Positions 48,801-61,292 of a stretch of 64,000 nt of DNA are shown one piece after another. The notes under the pieces were generated by a model, which had not been told where the DNA came from, did not search any database, and saw only the letters and a list, made by a program, of their open reading frames with translations. The stretch is from Thuidium tamariscinum (taxonomy: Eukaryota > Streptophyta > Bryopsida > Hypnales > Thuidiaceae). The stretch is from NCBI GenBank assembly GCA_947034885.2, contig OX344751.2, positions 17,174,001 through 17,238,000 of the forward strand, read 5' to 3'. Position 1 is the stretch's first letter. Each line of letters begins with the position of its first letter. The position numbers and the translations under genes are program-made.

Positions 48801-51800
48801 GTATTGATACCCACGACTTCGGAGTAGTGCAAGCCTTCTTTCAAAGCTGTTGGATCCACCACGATACTGACCACATACAAATATTGTCTATCAGTCTTTC
48901 GAACTGTTAACAAGCTGAAAATAATGCTCAGGTCCAAAAACAATATAAATGCATAGCGAGTAGCAAAGCCTTATCTGGAGAGATAGAGTACTTGAAGGTG
49001 CGACCGTTGTTGGTGAGTAACAGAAAGTCAGGACATTTAAGCCAGGATGAATTTCCACTTTCCAATTTCACGTGTTCTTCGAAGGGTACCAGCACATTAA
49101 GGTTATCAGCCTCTTCAGGAAATGTGGGCTTCACGGTAATGTTCCACTGGAAGACGTACAAGCAACACACCCTTCAGTATAAATTGTAAAATTTCGATTG
49201 GACGATAAAGGAGATAAAGTATCCCAGTACTCCGTACAAGATAACAGCAGAAGTTGAAAATACCTCACTAGCTTGACGGCAGTCAAATGCCTCCCTTAAG
49301 TAAACCCCTCGAAGAGTAACCCCTGTTTATTCGACGAACGCAAAAAAACATGTCTCAAGAGATTCATTAATTTCAATAATATCTCACAAATAATAGGTGG
49401 CGTAGCAAGCTGTAACATGATCGCACTCAGATTTACATGTTTTCACACCATGCAACTTGCAGCATAGGCAGTTAGATGATGAATTCCTCCCGAACTTCAT
49501 TCATACGATAGAGATATAACCGAATAACAACAACGTAGAACATGCCAAACTTTAAAGGTATATCCTCACATGTCAAATCCATAAGCCAGTAGGTGCCGGT
49601 AATTCATAATCAGTCCTGTACCTGAGTTGGAGCCACGCGTAACTTCCACTTTGTAGTTCACCGGTGGAAGGTCCTTGCATTTTTGCAGATATTCGTAAGT
49701 CCTGGAAGAGTTCTTAAGGTTAATACAAGATTCATATTGTACTTTCGATAGAAGCATAGTCAACCTGATAGCCCATTGGGAAGGGGCCACTATCTACAGT
49801 AGTAAACACGACCAGTTCTACCCAAGAGCCACTGCACGTCCTTACTCTTCTAATATTTCTAAGCATCTAAGCACACAGTATTGTGAACGTTATAAAGAAT
49901 AATGAAAAGACTAATCTGGAATTGAACACAACATTCAAAAGGTAGACAACAAGGTAGGCAAGTTCCAAGGGGAGGAAAGGGTGCTTTACTTATCAACTTG
50001 TAAGAGACCTCGACCAATTGTCAGAGCTTCTTCAGGTACGCTATGAACCTGAGCTGCAGTATTTTCAAGTGCTTTTCTCACCACGTGTGGGCTGATGGCA
50101 CGTCCCTCTGCCTGGTCAACAGGCAGTGCATTCATCACATGTCAAACAAAGTTGAGTCTGCATCCGACACAACTAGTGCCTCACACCTCACACCTCACAC
50201 CATATGTAACACTAAGAAATCAATTTCCCAACAACCACTCGTTGACATGATGCTTGGAAGCCAATATTTCACTCTTAGTACCCCTGGAGACTACCACCCA
50301 CTATCCAAAAAGAGGGCATTGTCAGCTTGAAAAATATCTTTGTTGATAAAAGAAATTACCACCACTATGATGAAAGGATCAAAGAATCAGAAGAGCAGGT
50401 CAGCAACTACGCACCTTAAACTATTAAATCTATTTAGTAAGTAAACTCACCTTGAGAGAGCTGAGGATCAGCGCAACGCCACCACAAGCACAAGGAGAAG
50501 ACATAGATGTGCCATTCATCAACATGCGAGGTTGAAGAGTCCACTTGGGAACTGGAGCCACTGCGCCACCAAGGGCGGTAATACCAACCCCTAAATCCCC
50601 ATCTGCTGTGGGTCCTCTGCTCGACCTGGCAACACAACAGCAAATATTAAAGTCTTGCAGCAGAATATACTACTATGATAAGGTGAAAAAATGATTATGC
50701 ATTCCATATCGGATAACGACCGGATTGAAGATAGTCAGCCCAATCAATTTGCTAGAAAGAGAACTAATACTCGCTAGAGATATTAGTCAGAAATCCACTG
50801 ATCATTGATATCGCTTTAATGGCCCTCGCTATTTACCACGTGTACTGGACGCCTTCTGCAGGTGCCTCAACCAAAGAGTGAGCCGAGACAGCCATTGATG
50901 GAGTCACAAATGCCCCAATGGCCAAAATGCTTGATGATGTACCACCTGGGGCACCTACCGTGGTAAGTGATGGTCCATTGTTCCCAGCGCTGGAAACAAA
51001 TATCACCCCATGTTTGTTAACCACCTGGCAGGACAAAGGCAAGATTGAAGTTACTCGTTTGGGGGATTAAAACGTATCTCAGGAATAAAACTGTCATGAA
51101 GCAGGCAACATATATGATCACAAATTATCAAAAAATGTAGAAGGGACTGTCAGTTATTAGACAACCCAAGGGATGTGCACCAAAATGAACTTGAATAAAA
51201 ACGGCAGAACCCAATCTACTTCTAACAGTTTCCGGAAAAATCACCTCAGTACAAATTGCAAACGTTTTAGAAGTTTAAGCACGTAAACTTACGAGTATCA
51301 AGATATGGAAGACACACCATGCGTGCCAGCATGAACCTGCTTTTATATAAAAAGAGTCTGATCCTTCTCTAAAACAGAAATTTAGCAGAAAGGTGCAACA
51401 TTATCTGTACCTCCTCAGCTAGTTGGACAAAACGGCCATAGTTTGGCATTGAGGTTGGCTCTCCATAACTCATGTTAATAAGATCACACTTGGTCTGCAG
51501 ATTAACACATTCAAGGCATTAAGCAACTAAGAAGCCAAACCGCAAAGATCGTCTTCGTGATTGCAGCTAGTTATGATTATAAGAACTGATTTTCAGAACC
51601 AATAGGACTCTTCAACTTCATAGCTTCATGGTGCATGTTCATTCAAACAAGCTTTCTACGTAAAAATTGTGAGCACTATAGCATGAACTCTCAGAAGATC
51701 TACCGAAAAACTAAAAATGCATGCAGAGGCTCATGATATAATAATTTAGAGGTGCATCAAGAGGATATCTTGCATACTGCATAACTTAGGACCCTCTGTA

Positions 51801-54800
51801 ACTTCCGCTCTGGAGAATGATCTCAGATTTTAAGGACTCATGCCGAATATCAGGTACTGATTGCACAACAAGAGAAAATGCGACTTCCAACCGACCGCAC
51901 GTAATGTGAGGAAGTTCACCTCAACCACGGCTATAAGGGCGCGAACTAGGCCAGTGCCTATTTCCATCGAACCAAGTCGAGTATCACCGATCTTGCAAGA
52001 AACGATCTGGGCTCCTGGTGCTACTCCATTCAAGAGTGGTTCCTGTTAAACAAAAGGTAGTGACGATGGACCACACCTGCTGTTATGATTGTTCAGAGTG
52101 TTCCAATATCTATAAATATTGGAATATCAAAAGTCGGCAGTATGTTTTCAATAGGCAAGAAAATATAGCAAATAACACATATCATTAACTGGTTACTAAG
52201 TATAAACGCCCAAGTGTATCGGTAATAAAGATGCGAACCTCAGGGTGGTGAGCGGCAGTGATTCCGGCAACATGTGTGCCATGAGGAGAGCAGTCAGTAA
52301 CGATACTGAGCACATTCCCATCATCGAAAATATTCAAGACGTAGCTGCAAGCGTCCATCCGCGAGAAGATTCCATATCCGCGCTCAATCCTGCAATCCAG
52401 ACGCATACCCAGGATGTTAGTAAGTCAAATACTTTAAAAGGATGGAATATAGACACGAGGGAAACTTCATTCAAAGAAATTAAAATACTATATTAGGAGA
52501 TTCAAAACCTGTAGTTGGTCAAAGGAACGCAATCAGCAAGCCTTCCAAGCCCACTTTCTTCTTCCATATCTTGAGTGTCCAACGCAGCCCTCCATACATC
52601 CCCATCATGCCAGACTACAGCATCAATAACTGGTCCATTGTCCTCGTAACTCTGGGGAAAATAAATGGACCCGCTTACTTCCATGCTTGACATCAAATGC
52701 AAAAGGTTCTTAAACACCTCGTCAGTTAGAGAAGAAAAAGCAAACGAAATACCACGAAGTTTTTCTCAGTCTCTTAGTGCGTGATGCTAGGACCAGTGTT
52801 CCCTCCTAAACTTGATATTCGTACTGTCTTGCTATCATATTCAGGGAGACTTACGTGAAAACAAAAAGCCTTTAATCTGCGATGGGGTCAACATGAATCT
52901 AACTCAATTAGGGCAAAGATGAATCGCAACAAATTGAAATAAGAGGAGAGAAGAAATCAGGTGCAGAATTTGTACATCAGATTGTTTCTGTAGAAGATCA
53001 ACTCGGTTTTGAAGATCCTCCCGAATTTTCTTGAGAGATGGCTCAGTGGTTTGAGGGTGCTTCTGTTTTAAGAACATCAAATATGTTATTTGAAAGATAT
53101 TCAAGATCTTCTTTTCTCTTTGTGAGACCGAACAAATCAAATAAATACTCTAGAAATAAATTCAGCAGGACTATGCTATGAACCGCAATGCTTCAGATTA
53201 GAGATCATGGGCGATGCGACGAATTAGATGGCCCGCCATGGTCCAGTAAGAAGACTCACATTATCAAAGGCAGTAAGCTGACGAAGTGCAGCAGTTTGTA
53301 ACTCCCTTTGCTTCTCATCCCATTTCTTTTTTCGTTCTCCCTACATATGAGAGCCAAAAAACTCAGTCAAAAGTGCTAAATAAGTATTATTTCTATATAA
53401 CAATTCCCAATGGTAACGCTCAAAGAAACTTGAAAACAATTAACATAGTGAAGATTGGCATGTACCTCGAGACGAGTGGTGAGGGTATCAGTGAACAGCG
53501 AGAAAGCTAACTTGCAGCCTACCCTCCATTCCCCTGTGGGATTTTTCCACTCTTTGTTCACTTGAAGTCGGGCCCCTAGGCAATGAAAAAATCAAGCAAA
53601 ACTCAGTTACTTTCTGACTTTCTCATTGACATGAATGCGCGCACAAACAGCCAGGACGAATTTAATTTAATGACTCCTTCGAACCACCCCAGCGGAAGCT
53701 GATCAGATATCGAGTGAACACACCGTAAGTTACACATCCAAATCACCCATAAGAAAGTCTCGACTCTTAACATGATACTTCAACGAAAATTGTAACCCCT
53801 TCGTTCAATTCCTGACTTACACACTTCAAGAACTATTACTCTATTAAAGCAATTAATATTGAGCAAGAAGTCTCATAGGTTGGCCTGGAGGAAACCTGAG
53901 CCTCCCGTAATAAACCCGTCGGCATCGGAGCTTACAATCGTGGAAGTGTCCACATCTCCACTTCCAGTGCTGCATTTATAGAAACATCGAATATAAGCAA
54001 TGGAAAAGTATAAGAATGGCAAAATTCTAAAACCCAAACACTAAGCTTGTTCTTTGAATGGGAAAAAAAAAATAGTTTGATCTTTCTTGCACACATCTTC
54101 ATGCTTACCAATCAAGTACGTCAATGATCTTGGGTTTTCCATCTGTTGTCACTTGCAAACCAGCAGCTGCAGGGTCTACTCCAGAATCTACATCATCGAA
54201 ACACGATAAATCAATGTAAGACATCATCAACAAACCACTTCTCCACCGCATACATCCAAGATCTCCGTTACACCTTGAAATTCCCCAGAGATACAACACC
54301 GAACCACAGTTCCTTTCTATCTAAAGCCAAGTATAAGAGCTCTGCCACACACAGCCACAACGGCACTCACTGGAAGGGTTATAATCGGCAGAAGCATTCA
54401 TAGTTACGCATGTTGAACCTTAGTGATTTATGATAACTTAATGACAAATAAAAGCCAGCTCTAAATCCTTTGCAATTTCTCAACATAGCTCACCAAAAAT
54501 TGCGATCTTGACACCCCTTCCATCATAATGAGGATGCTCTTCAAGAAATCGTAGAGCTCCAATCTCCCTTTTCGGCATAAGCCCCTCTAGAAAGTGCGAC
54601 TCTGAGTTCGAGGAGTTTTTGAGCTCTGTCGGGTGTGCTCCCCCAGAAGAATCCATCTCCTCAACTGTACTATCGTCAAAGGTAGGAGAATAGGTTTCTT
54701 GGCTTCCAAAGAATGAAAAACTTCGCGAAAAATCTTGATTACGAAGATCCCGATTGCTGGAAAACCATCCGCTCTGTGAATTCTGCACCTTCAAATTCTT

Positions 54801-55508
54801 CCTAGCGGCTGCCCTCAGGCTATGTTGCGGATAAACCCCTGCACAACCAACAAATCGTTAGGACCAGGCTCCTAAACCCTAATATGACGGACACAAGTTT
54901 CCGATTGATTAATTACTACTCTAAGACCTCTGCACTGGGACACAGAGCCCAGAAACACGGTTGTGCACTGCGTATGTATACATACATCACATAATTCACG
55001 GTTGCATTCTTAACGATGCAACGAACCTCCAAGTGCTGCAGAAAACAACATTTGCTAGCTCACAGCGAAGATTGGTTGGCTTCCAGATTCACGGAACACT
55101 ACGGCACAAACTTATTCCCAAGCTCCCAGTATCTGCAACCATTTCGTCACTTTGATTTCTCAATACTAAACCCTAAACCCTAGCTTATCACAATTGAGCA
55201 TGCCAACACAACAGATCCATCCAGGTCTTTTTCCCACCAGATGAACAGATGTAGCTCACACCTCTCTTTGCATTTTGTCTGCTCAGTGCCAATGTAGGCA
55301 CCCTGAAACCCTTCACCTGCTGCCGACTTTGGGCAACTGGAAGCCCACACCGTCTGTACACGCAGCCTTTCCTAGCTTTCAACTTCAAACCGGACGCAGA
55401 CCTCAGACTGTTCCATGACGAAGAAGCTATAACAGGGTATGATTGCACCGGTCCATACCAGCGATTGTCTCCTGAGGCAATAAGATGCTCAACGTGCTCG
55501 GACAACAT
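42854..55508 (-). CDS. TPP2: tripeptidyl peptidase II (subtilisin family S8)
   Basis: TPP2 is a giant cytosolic serine exopeptidase that removes tripeptides from the N-termini of peptides, largely downstream of the proteasome. I joined 35 coding exons in unbroken frame (1,454 residues; Arabidopsis TPP2 is about 1,380): 55508-55262, 54838-54494, 54187-54109, 53969-53896, 53575-53466, 53340-53260, 53062-52976, 52651-52509, 52389-52239, 52042-51920, 51494-51411, 51024-50837, 50625-50451, 50111-49990, 49701-49622, 49322-49264, 49146-48992, 48866-48688, 48521-48238, 48137-48009, 47732-47632, 47357-47240, 46939-46860, 46610-46538, 46305-46220, 46092-46041, 45718-45584, 45338-45270, 44847-44755, 44615-44520, 44310-44212, 44007-43903, 43624-43579, 43371-43214, 43012-42854. 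The triad is Asp198 (IAIFDSGVDP, split by intron 2), His425 (SPHGTHVAG) and Ser611 (NGTSMSSP), with oxyanion Asn523 (SSAGNNGP). The long C-terminal part forms the assembly region. The N-terminal ~140 residues are Ser/Arg-rich and poorly conserved, perhaps an organelle-targeting extension. An in-frame TAG sits two codons before the ATG, fixing the start. Confidence 0.96.
55168..55183. promoter_or_regulatory. double telo-box in TPP2 intron 1
   Basis: AAACCCTAAACCCTAG lies in the first TPP2 intron, and another CTAAACCCTAA lies near 54871. Telo-boxes (AAACCCTA) near 5' ends are known in plant housekeeping genes, where they bind Myb-like telomere-repeat factors. A regulatory role here is inference. 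Confidence 0.4.
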
Positions 55509-58103
55509 AGCCTAAAAGTCTGAGCAGAATGAAACGGCAGAGCGGACGCGAGTCGAACGTGGCACTCTGGGAGGAATATCACCACAGACGTCAGACAATA
55601 CATATGCAATCAGGTTCAGCGTATGAAAACCAGACCAACGACTCCAAAAGCGCTCATCTAATAACCCAGTTACTGATACGAATAAGAAAAAGAAATGCAA
55701 CCAATGTCTATTGGAAAATGCGACATCGAAAATTCGAGACCCAAAACGCTCTGGTGTACCGATTACCGTGCCCACGGTAAACGCTGCGTAGCCAAGTGCG
55801 GAGTGGATAACTACCTCAAAGAAACAGAAGAATCATTACGTGCTCCAGAAGGAAAACTATTACAAGCTATATTTGGTATTCAAGTAGCTGTGCAAAAGAA
55901 ACTCGCCTTCAAGTGTTTCCAGGAAAAGCCGTAAATCCCTAAACACTGCAACAGGTGAAAAAGTCTCTATAAAAGAGAACTGCTAATTTCTATGAATTAA
56001 TTGCGCTTCTGGAACTAGTTGGCATCTTCAAACCCTGCGATTCATTCGAGGTTCATCAAGGTCCATCGCTTATGATCCGCTAACTTAATCGACTGTGAGA
56101 AGGACATCCAGTATCGACAAGGCGACAGAAACGGGCCACTGCCTATTGCGATGGCAGCGCTGACGAAAGCAGCTGCTTCCAGAATTCGTCCCTGGCACAA
56201 GCTGGGTAATCGTACCCTAGTTGCCTTCAGAATGCCTCAACTTGCAAGGGCGGCATTCTAATATTCTGCATTTTTCTACGAATCCAGAAGAGATACTATC
56301 CTAAGAGCAAAAAGACTCTCAGAAAGTTGGCAGTCCCAACTCAATGCCCGGGAAATGAAGGAGCAATCAGAAACAGTGAACGCAATAAATTTTGGAATAC
56401 AGGCCATTTTCGAAATTCAAAGGGAATCAAGAGAATTAGCCCCGGGACTTACTGATCACAAATTCGTGACCGGAGCAACGACCAATCTCTGCACTTCACA
56501 ATCTAACAGCTCGAAAGCACGCAACCTCTGATGGACAAAGGAGAGCAAACAAATGTGCGACCACCACCACGAGCGTGAATTGTGAGGAATGAGAGCGATC
56601 CGATCCTGCACGGGAAACGAAACGGTCGCAGCCACAGCGGACGGCGTAAGGACCGAGAGAATGTGTGACAGATGCGTCCTGCCAGTCCCCCGCTTGCCCG
56701 CTCTCTACTCTTCCCTCTGAAATTACCCGTTGATAACGCCCAAAGCTCCCGAGCACTTGAGTTTGCTTCACTTCAACTGCACATCCCTTTCATTTGAAGT
56801 CCCAGATCCTAAAGATCCATCACCTTGGTCGGCCACCTCTGGTCTCAAGACCTAACTTCAAGTTCCTTTCTACATCTGGAGAATATTGGCATCTAGTCTT
56901 GGTCCATGAACAGTTAAAAAGGAATTCCATCCTCGAGATCTCGATCGGACGTGAGGAAGGCTCTCATCTCTCCTAATGACGACAAAGCAACTACACAGGT
57001 AAAGCCACTTGAGCACATACAGGCCATCCGTATGACCATGTCTCACGTTTCCAGTGACGGCTTCCCTTAGAGTCAACGTGGCAACAAGTTCATACGACCA
57101 GTTCAAATAAGTGTTACCAAAAGCTTCTTCATAAGTTTTTACAAATCAATAGTCAAAGCACAATTTTGATGGCAGACTCTAAATAAATTTCAAGCTGATC
57201 GCCGTATATATACAGAATGAGTAGAAACAAACGTCCAATCATTTAAAGCAAGCTTACATACTACAAAAAGTAGACTAAAAGTATCTCATCACATCTCAAA
57301 TATATAAGTATTGTACCGAGTCTTGTAATTCTCGGTTCCATGTTAGTTATAAGTTTGCAAACATAAGTACTACGATGAGGGCCACCATTAAGTCCCCCAT
57401 CGTCTTATTGTGTTTTTTTCTCCTGCAACTCTCAAAACAGACCAGATTGCCCAGCTCTTCTGCAATTTGCTGTAACTTAAGCAACCTACACTGTTCGTTC
57501 CTTATTCATGCTATCAATATCCACCTTCATGGCAACTCAAGAGACTACCGTTATTCTAATTTCCTTTAAGAATCAACTACAAGCAACAAACCCCTAAGCT
57601 CTGTCTTAGTTGGTTCAAGACATACACTAGCTGCCTCGCCGGATGAAGTACCTGAACTGATTAAATTATGATGCACCCGGTAGTATGAGCAAATGGCTGC
57701 AATTTAAACTCCGGATGTGCACCAACAAACACAATTCCTGTGTGAATGACCAAGTTCGAGGGTCCACAACTACACCAAATTCCCAACAATGCTCTAACCG
57801 TGAATCCCCTCGATCAGCAAGAGATCATCTTCATGGAGCTGGATTAGGTTTTGTCGTCTTCAACCACAGTTTCTTCAAACGTCGTCCCATTCCCTCAGCA
57901 TAATTAGGTATAAGTACATCCGTAGTAACATGTTGTAATGAGGAAGAACAAATATCTCATGAAAGGAGCCAATAAACTAAGCCTGTGTATGAGTCACCTC
58001 AATTGTACATATGCAGTGTTGCATTGCTGAACATCACGAGTTGCGTCCAGCATAGCTTCAAAATTTGCAATTGAGTAAGCTTCTTGTGATTGCGGTCCGA
58101 GGC
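55509..58103. other. TPP2 promoter and KH-RING 3' flank
   Basis: The part to about 56.8 kb is GC-richer and probably holds the TPP2 promoter and leader. An open minus-strand frame at 56771-56496 shows no recognisable protein. From about 57 to 58.1 kb the sequence is probably the 3' untranslated end of the KH-RING gene plus spacer. No further gene is seen. Confidence 0.45.
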
Positions 58104-61100
58104 TTAGACTGATGCCCCCGGGATCCAATTCCACATATTGTAATTAGAGGCGTTGAGGTTGTTGGGAATATCGACGATGTCTGGTGTCACGGGCTTTGCG
58201 CCACGTGGGTGGAGGGCCGCAATTGGCTGACGGCAGAGAGGGCAGGTCAGCAGACCTCCCACACAAGAGAAGCAAAACAAGCTGTGCCCACATGGCTGAA
58301 AGACCACCACTTACGCATCAGCTCATACAGTTAAGATACTCTCTGCTCGCAACCCTGAACAAGATTTACATGATCTCTCACATTATATGATAAGTCACTG
58401 AGGATGGTAAGCGTAGAGTATTTGGTAATTGATGGAAGAGGAAACGACGTACCACAAGATTGACGCTGGCGGGGTGCTCAAGGCAAACAATACAGAGGTT
58501 GTCATTTGCATCCTGCTGCAAAGGAGAAGCATCATACAAGTTGCACTCTGGCATCTCTCGATTAGCCCAAGAAAAATTGGGCAAACTCTCGCGTAGAAAG
58601 TCACAGTGAGGAAAATCAAATGGAGTGTACGGTGTGGTGGCATCCAAGAATATGCAGTTGCTATCTCCGTCGGATCTGTCATCTGAGGGTGAAATTGGGA
58701 GTGGCAACCCGCCATCCCCAAAAAAGAACAAGCTAGGACCCAACTGAAACCCTGGAGTAGCTGCTGCTGGCTGGCCTGCTCTTGCCTCGGGAATTGGATC
58801 TACCCAGAGGCTGTTATTCTCCAGGTGATTATTCTTGGAATTTGCCAAAGTTTGGCCCTGGTGATGAAGGATGCTACTAATGTCATTATTGTTGGTGATG
58901 CAGTTAGAGTTGATGTTGTTGCTTATTGACCGGTTGTGTTGGAGGAGACGCTGCTCGAGGCGCACTTGCTGCAGAGCTTGCTCTAAGGAAGCTACAGATT
59001 GTTGCAACCCATGGTCGAGGAGTTCAAACTCCGAAGCACACTCGCGACCGTGCTCCAACTCTGGACTCTGTAACCCCATTAGCTGTCTCTCAACCTGCAG
59101 ACACAAGATTAAGGTAAGTGAATGTTTGTCGCAATTCTTTATGAATCCATACACACGATGGAGAGGATCCAGGCAATGGCTGATGGCATGATGCGTGGCT
59201 TGCATGTGTGATTCTGGTCACTAATATTAGCAATAGTTTAGGTTTACGCGGAATGAATTGGCTGTAACCATCACCTGGGGTTGCCAATCAAAGAAGACTC
59301 GCGATTGGTGAGAAATGTCGCCGTGTCCCTGACCATGGCTATCCCCTGTTTTCTCTCTTGTCGCGACCTGCCCCTACATGCGAAGAAACATTCGTATAAT
59401 CAGAGATCGGATTTCTGCGTTATCGATACGACTCTAGCTACCAGTGGTGGTTGATCGGCGATGGTGGTCAAAGAACCAAAATAAAATGTAGGCGCAGTAC
59501 CTGCGTTGCCTCCAGCAAAGATGTGTGAGCTTGTTGATTTTGTTGTTGGGCGGCGGCAACAGCTTGCACTTGGTGTTGTTGCTGCTGTAAGTGTTGCAAC
59601 CAGACGTGAGGCGAAAACGGTGCAGCAGTTCCTACGGGACCATTTAGTTGTGGTCCTGGTCCATCCTCTGCCTTGGGTGAGTGCTCATTGCCGTTGTTGG
59701 CGAAGGCTTTGCGAGGTGGAGGCTGGTAGTAAAATTCTACTCCACTTATGACATGTTCTCGCTGAACAAATTCGCCCCGGCGCTTGCACTCGCAAAGATC
59801 TTTATACTTCGCCACAGCTTGCTCAATTAATGCAACTGCTGCCTGGACCACGGCCTTTTTGCCTTGGATACGGAAAAGTCGAATAGGAATTGAATCCGGT
59901 CTAGATGCAAAACCACAAAAAGTTAACAAAGTGCGCATCACTGGCCTTCACCAGGGAGGCACGAAGTGCTGGACTCTTCAGACGGGCTTGAAGCTAGGAA
60001 TTACCGGCAAGATTCAGTCCATGATTGCACGATTGCGCCCGTCACTTGCCCAATCAATCTGGCGCTAATTCCTCTGGCTCCAATCACAAACCCCGCAGCC
60101 AGCAGGGTCACTCTCATCAAAGCTTGTGTTCTGGCAGCCTGGTAGTCCGTGCTCACCACACGGTGATCTTCAGAAGGCAACATCGGTTGTCCTCCGCCTT
60201 GAGCATCAACAATTGTGCTGCCACTACGAGGTCCACGAGCAAGGCGACGCCGACTCTCAACAGCTGCTCGCATACTCTGTTTTGGATGTTGCTTCTTTGA
60301 TGTCGCGCCTTTTCCACCCTGCACCATTGCAATTGTGTCTGAAATAATCAGCTTGTGCGCAAAACTCTTTAAGAGACAAAAAACAATTCCCAAGTATTTT
60401 AGCCTACTCTTCAAGGATGTACCAAGAATTTGCGACCGAGAATTGTGCTTGCACCTACCCCAGACCAGATTAAGCCATGGCTGGTTGGCTTGGAAAAGTC
60501 CCAGGGTGTGGAAGGGAGGCCATTGTCGACGTCTCCTTGAAGCTGTCGGCGCCGTGCCTGTGAAGGGGGCGAGTCAACGGCGTCAGTGCGGCCTTGTTTG
60601 AGTCGTCGCATATGTTGGTGGTGGTCTACTAATGCACTGTTATCAATGTCCTGCATCAATAGGGTCATGTGTAAGGCACTCACATCATCAAAGCGTACCA
60701 TCATCACCTTATGATATCATTCCACCTTTCAAACCACTGGGCAACTGGCGTGCACACCATCATGTTCAGTCTGCATTGCCGAATCGGATCCGTATTTGGC
60801 AAACTACTCGCATAACCGTTTAAGCGCTACCGTAACGGCAAGTACCCAAATTATTGAACGCTCGAGAAATTACAATTTCAAGGAAGTGGACCGACTTATT
60901 ATGGATCTCAACATTCTTTCCTAATATAAACCGGTCTTTTAATATGAAAAGGCCACTTGTCCATTAAATTGGACCTAGCAAATAGCACTTTGAGCGCGTC
61001 CATGTCAGGGTTTGATCGCTGGAATAAAATGTAAGATGTATGGGACTCCAAAACTGCCGGCAATTGGAGACAAGGAGAAGAGTGGAGGAGAGTTGGCAGG

Positions 61101-61282
61101 GGAAGCACCGAACGCCGTTGCTGCTGGTGGTGGCGATCTTGGTCGTCAAGAGCTCCACGCTGCTGCTGCAGCTTGAGTGCTCTGGCACCTTGAGACTTCC
61201 GGTGCTTGGACTTCTTGAGAGACCAGCCGCATCCGGACGCTGCCTCAGAAGTAGAAACGCATGCAGTCGAGGCAGACTCCAT
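58104..61282 (-). CDS. KH-domain and C3HC4 RING protein (MEX-3-like architecture)
   Basis: The combination of an RNA-binding KH domain with a C-terminal RING suggests an RNA-binding E3 ubiquitin ligase, as in animal MEX-3. Seven exons give about 696 residues: 61282-61055 (end uncertain), 60650-60455, 60338-60005, 59900-59501, 59373-59275, 59094-58453 and 58295-58104. A KH-like domain (about 215-285) shows the GxxG loop in VIGARGISARLIGQVTGA and continues across an intron into IRLFRIQGKKAVVQAAVALI. Glu/Gln- and Asn-rich low-complexity segments follow (HLQQQQHQVQAVAAAQQQ; an NNN-rich stretch). The RING is CIVC (620-623), PCGH (634-637), CFSC (641-644) and CPLC (651-654), a full C3HC4 set, with an intron cutting it at NLV|PCGH. 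An in-frame TGA lies two codons before the ATG, and an overlapping short upstream frame begins at 61292. The exon 1 donor used (GCA|GTTTTG) is weak, so residues about 60-76 may be wrong. I see only one clear KH domain. Confidence 0.8.
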
Positions 61283-61292
61283 GGATCATCAT
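61245..61292 (-). promoter_or_regulatory. short upstream frame overlapping the KH-RING start
   Basis: Two ATGs at 61292 and 61289, in a different frame from the main ATG at 61282, open a 15-codon frame that ends with TGA at 61247-61245, inside the main coding region. Such overlapping upstream frames normally reduce initiation at the main start. Whether the transcript begins upstream of it is not shown by the sequence. Confidence 0.45.

Noticed and set aside
56496..56771. 91-codon minus-strand frame upstream of TPP2
   Set aside because: Composition and context fit a leader or promoter; no domain and no splice link to TPP2.
58296..58316. Acceptor CGTAAG|TGG for the last KH-RING exon
   Set aside because: It puts the RING out of frame. 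The acceptor TTTCAG|CCATGT at 58295 joins NLV directly to PCGH in phase 0 and completes the RING.
42854..61282. A protein-turnover gene cluster (TPP2 plus RING protein, with OTU nearby)
   Set aside because: Each gene has its own promoter space and kilobases of spacer. Shared theme alone does not support a functional cluster.
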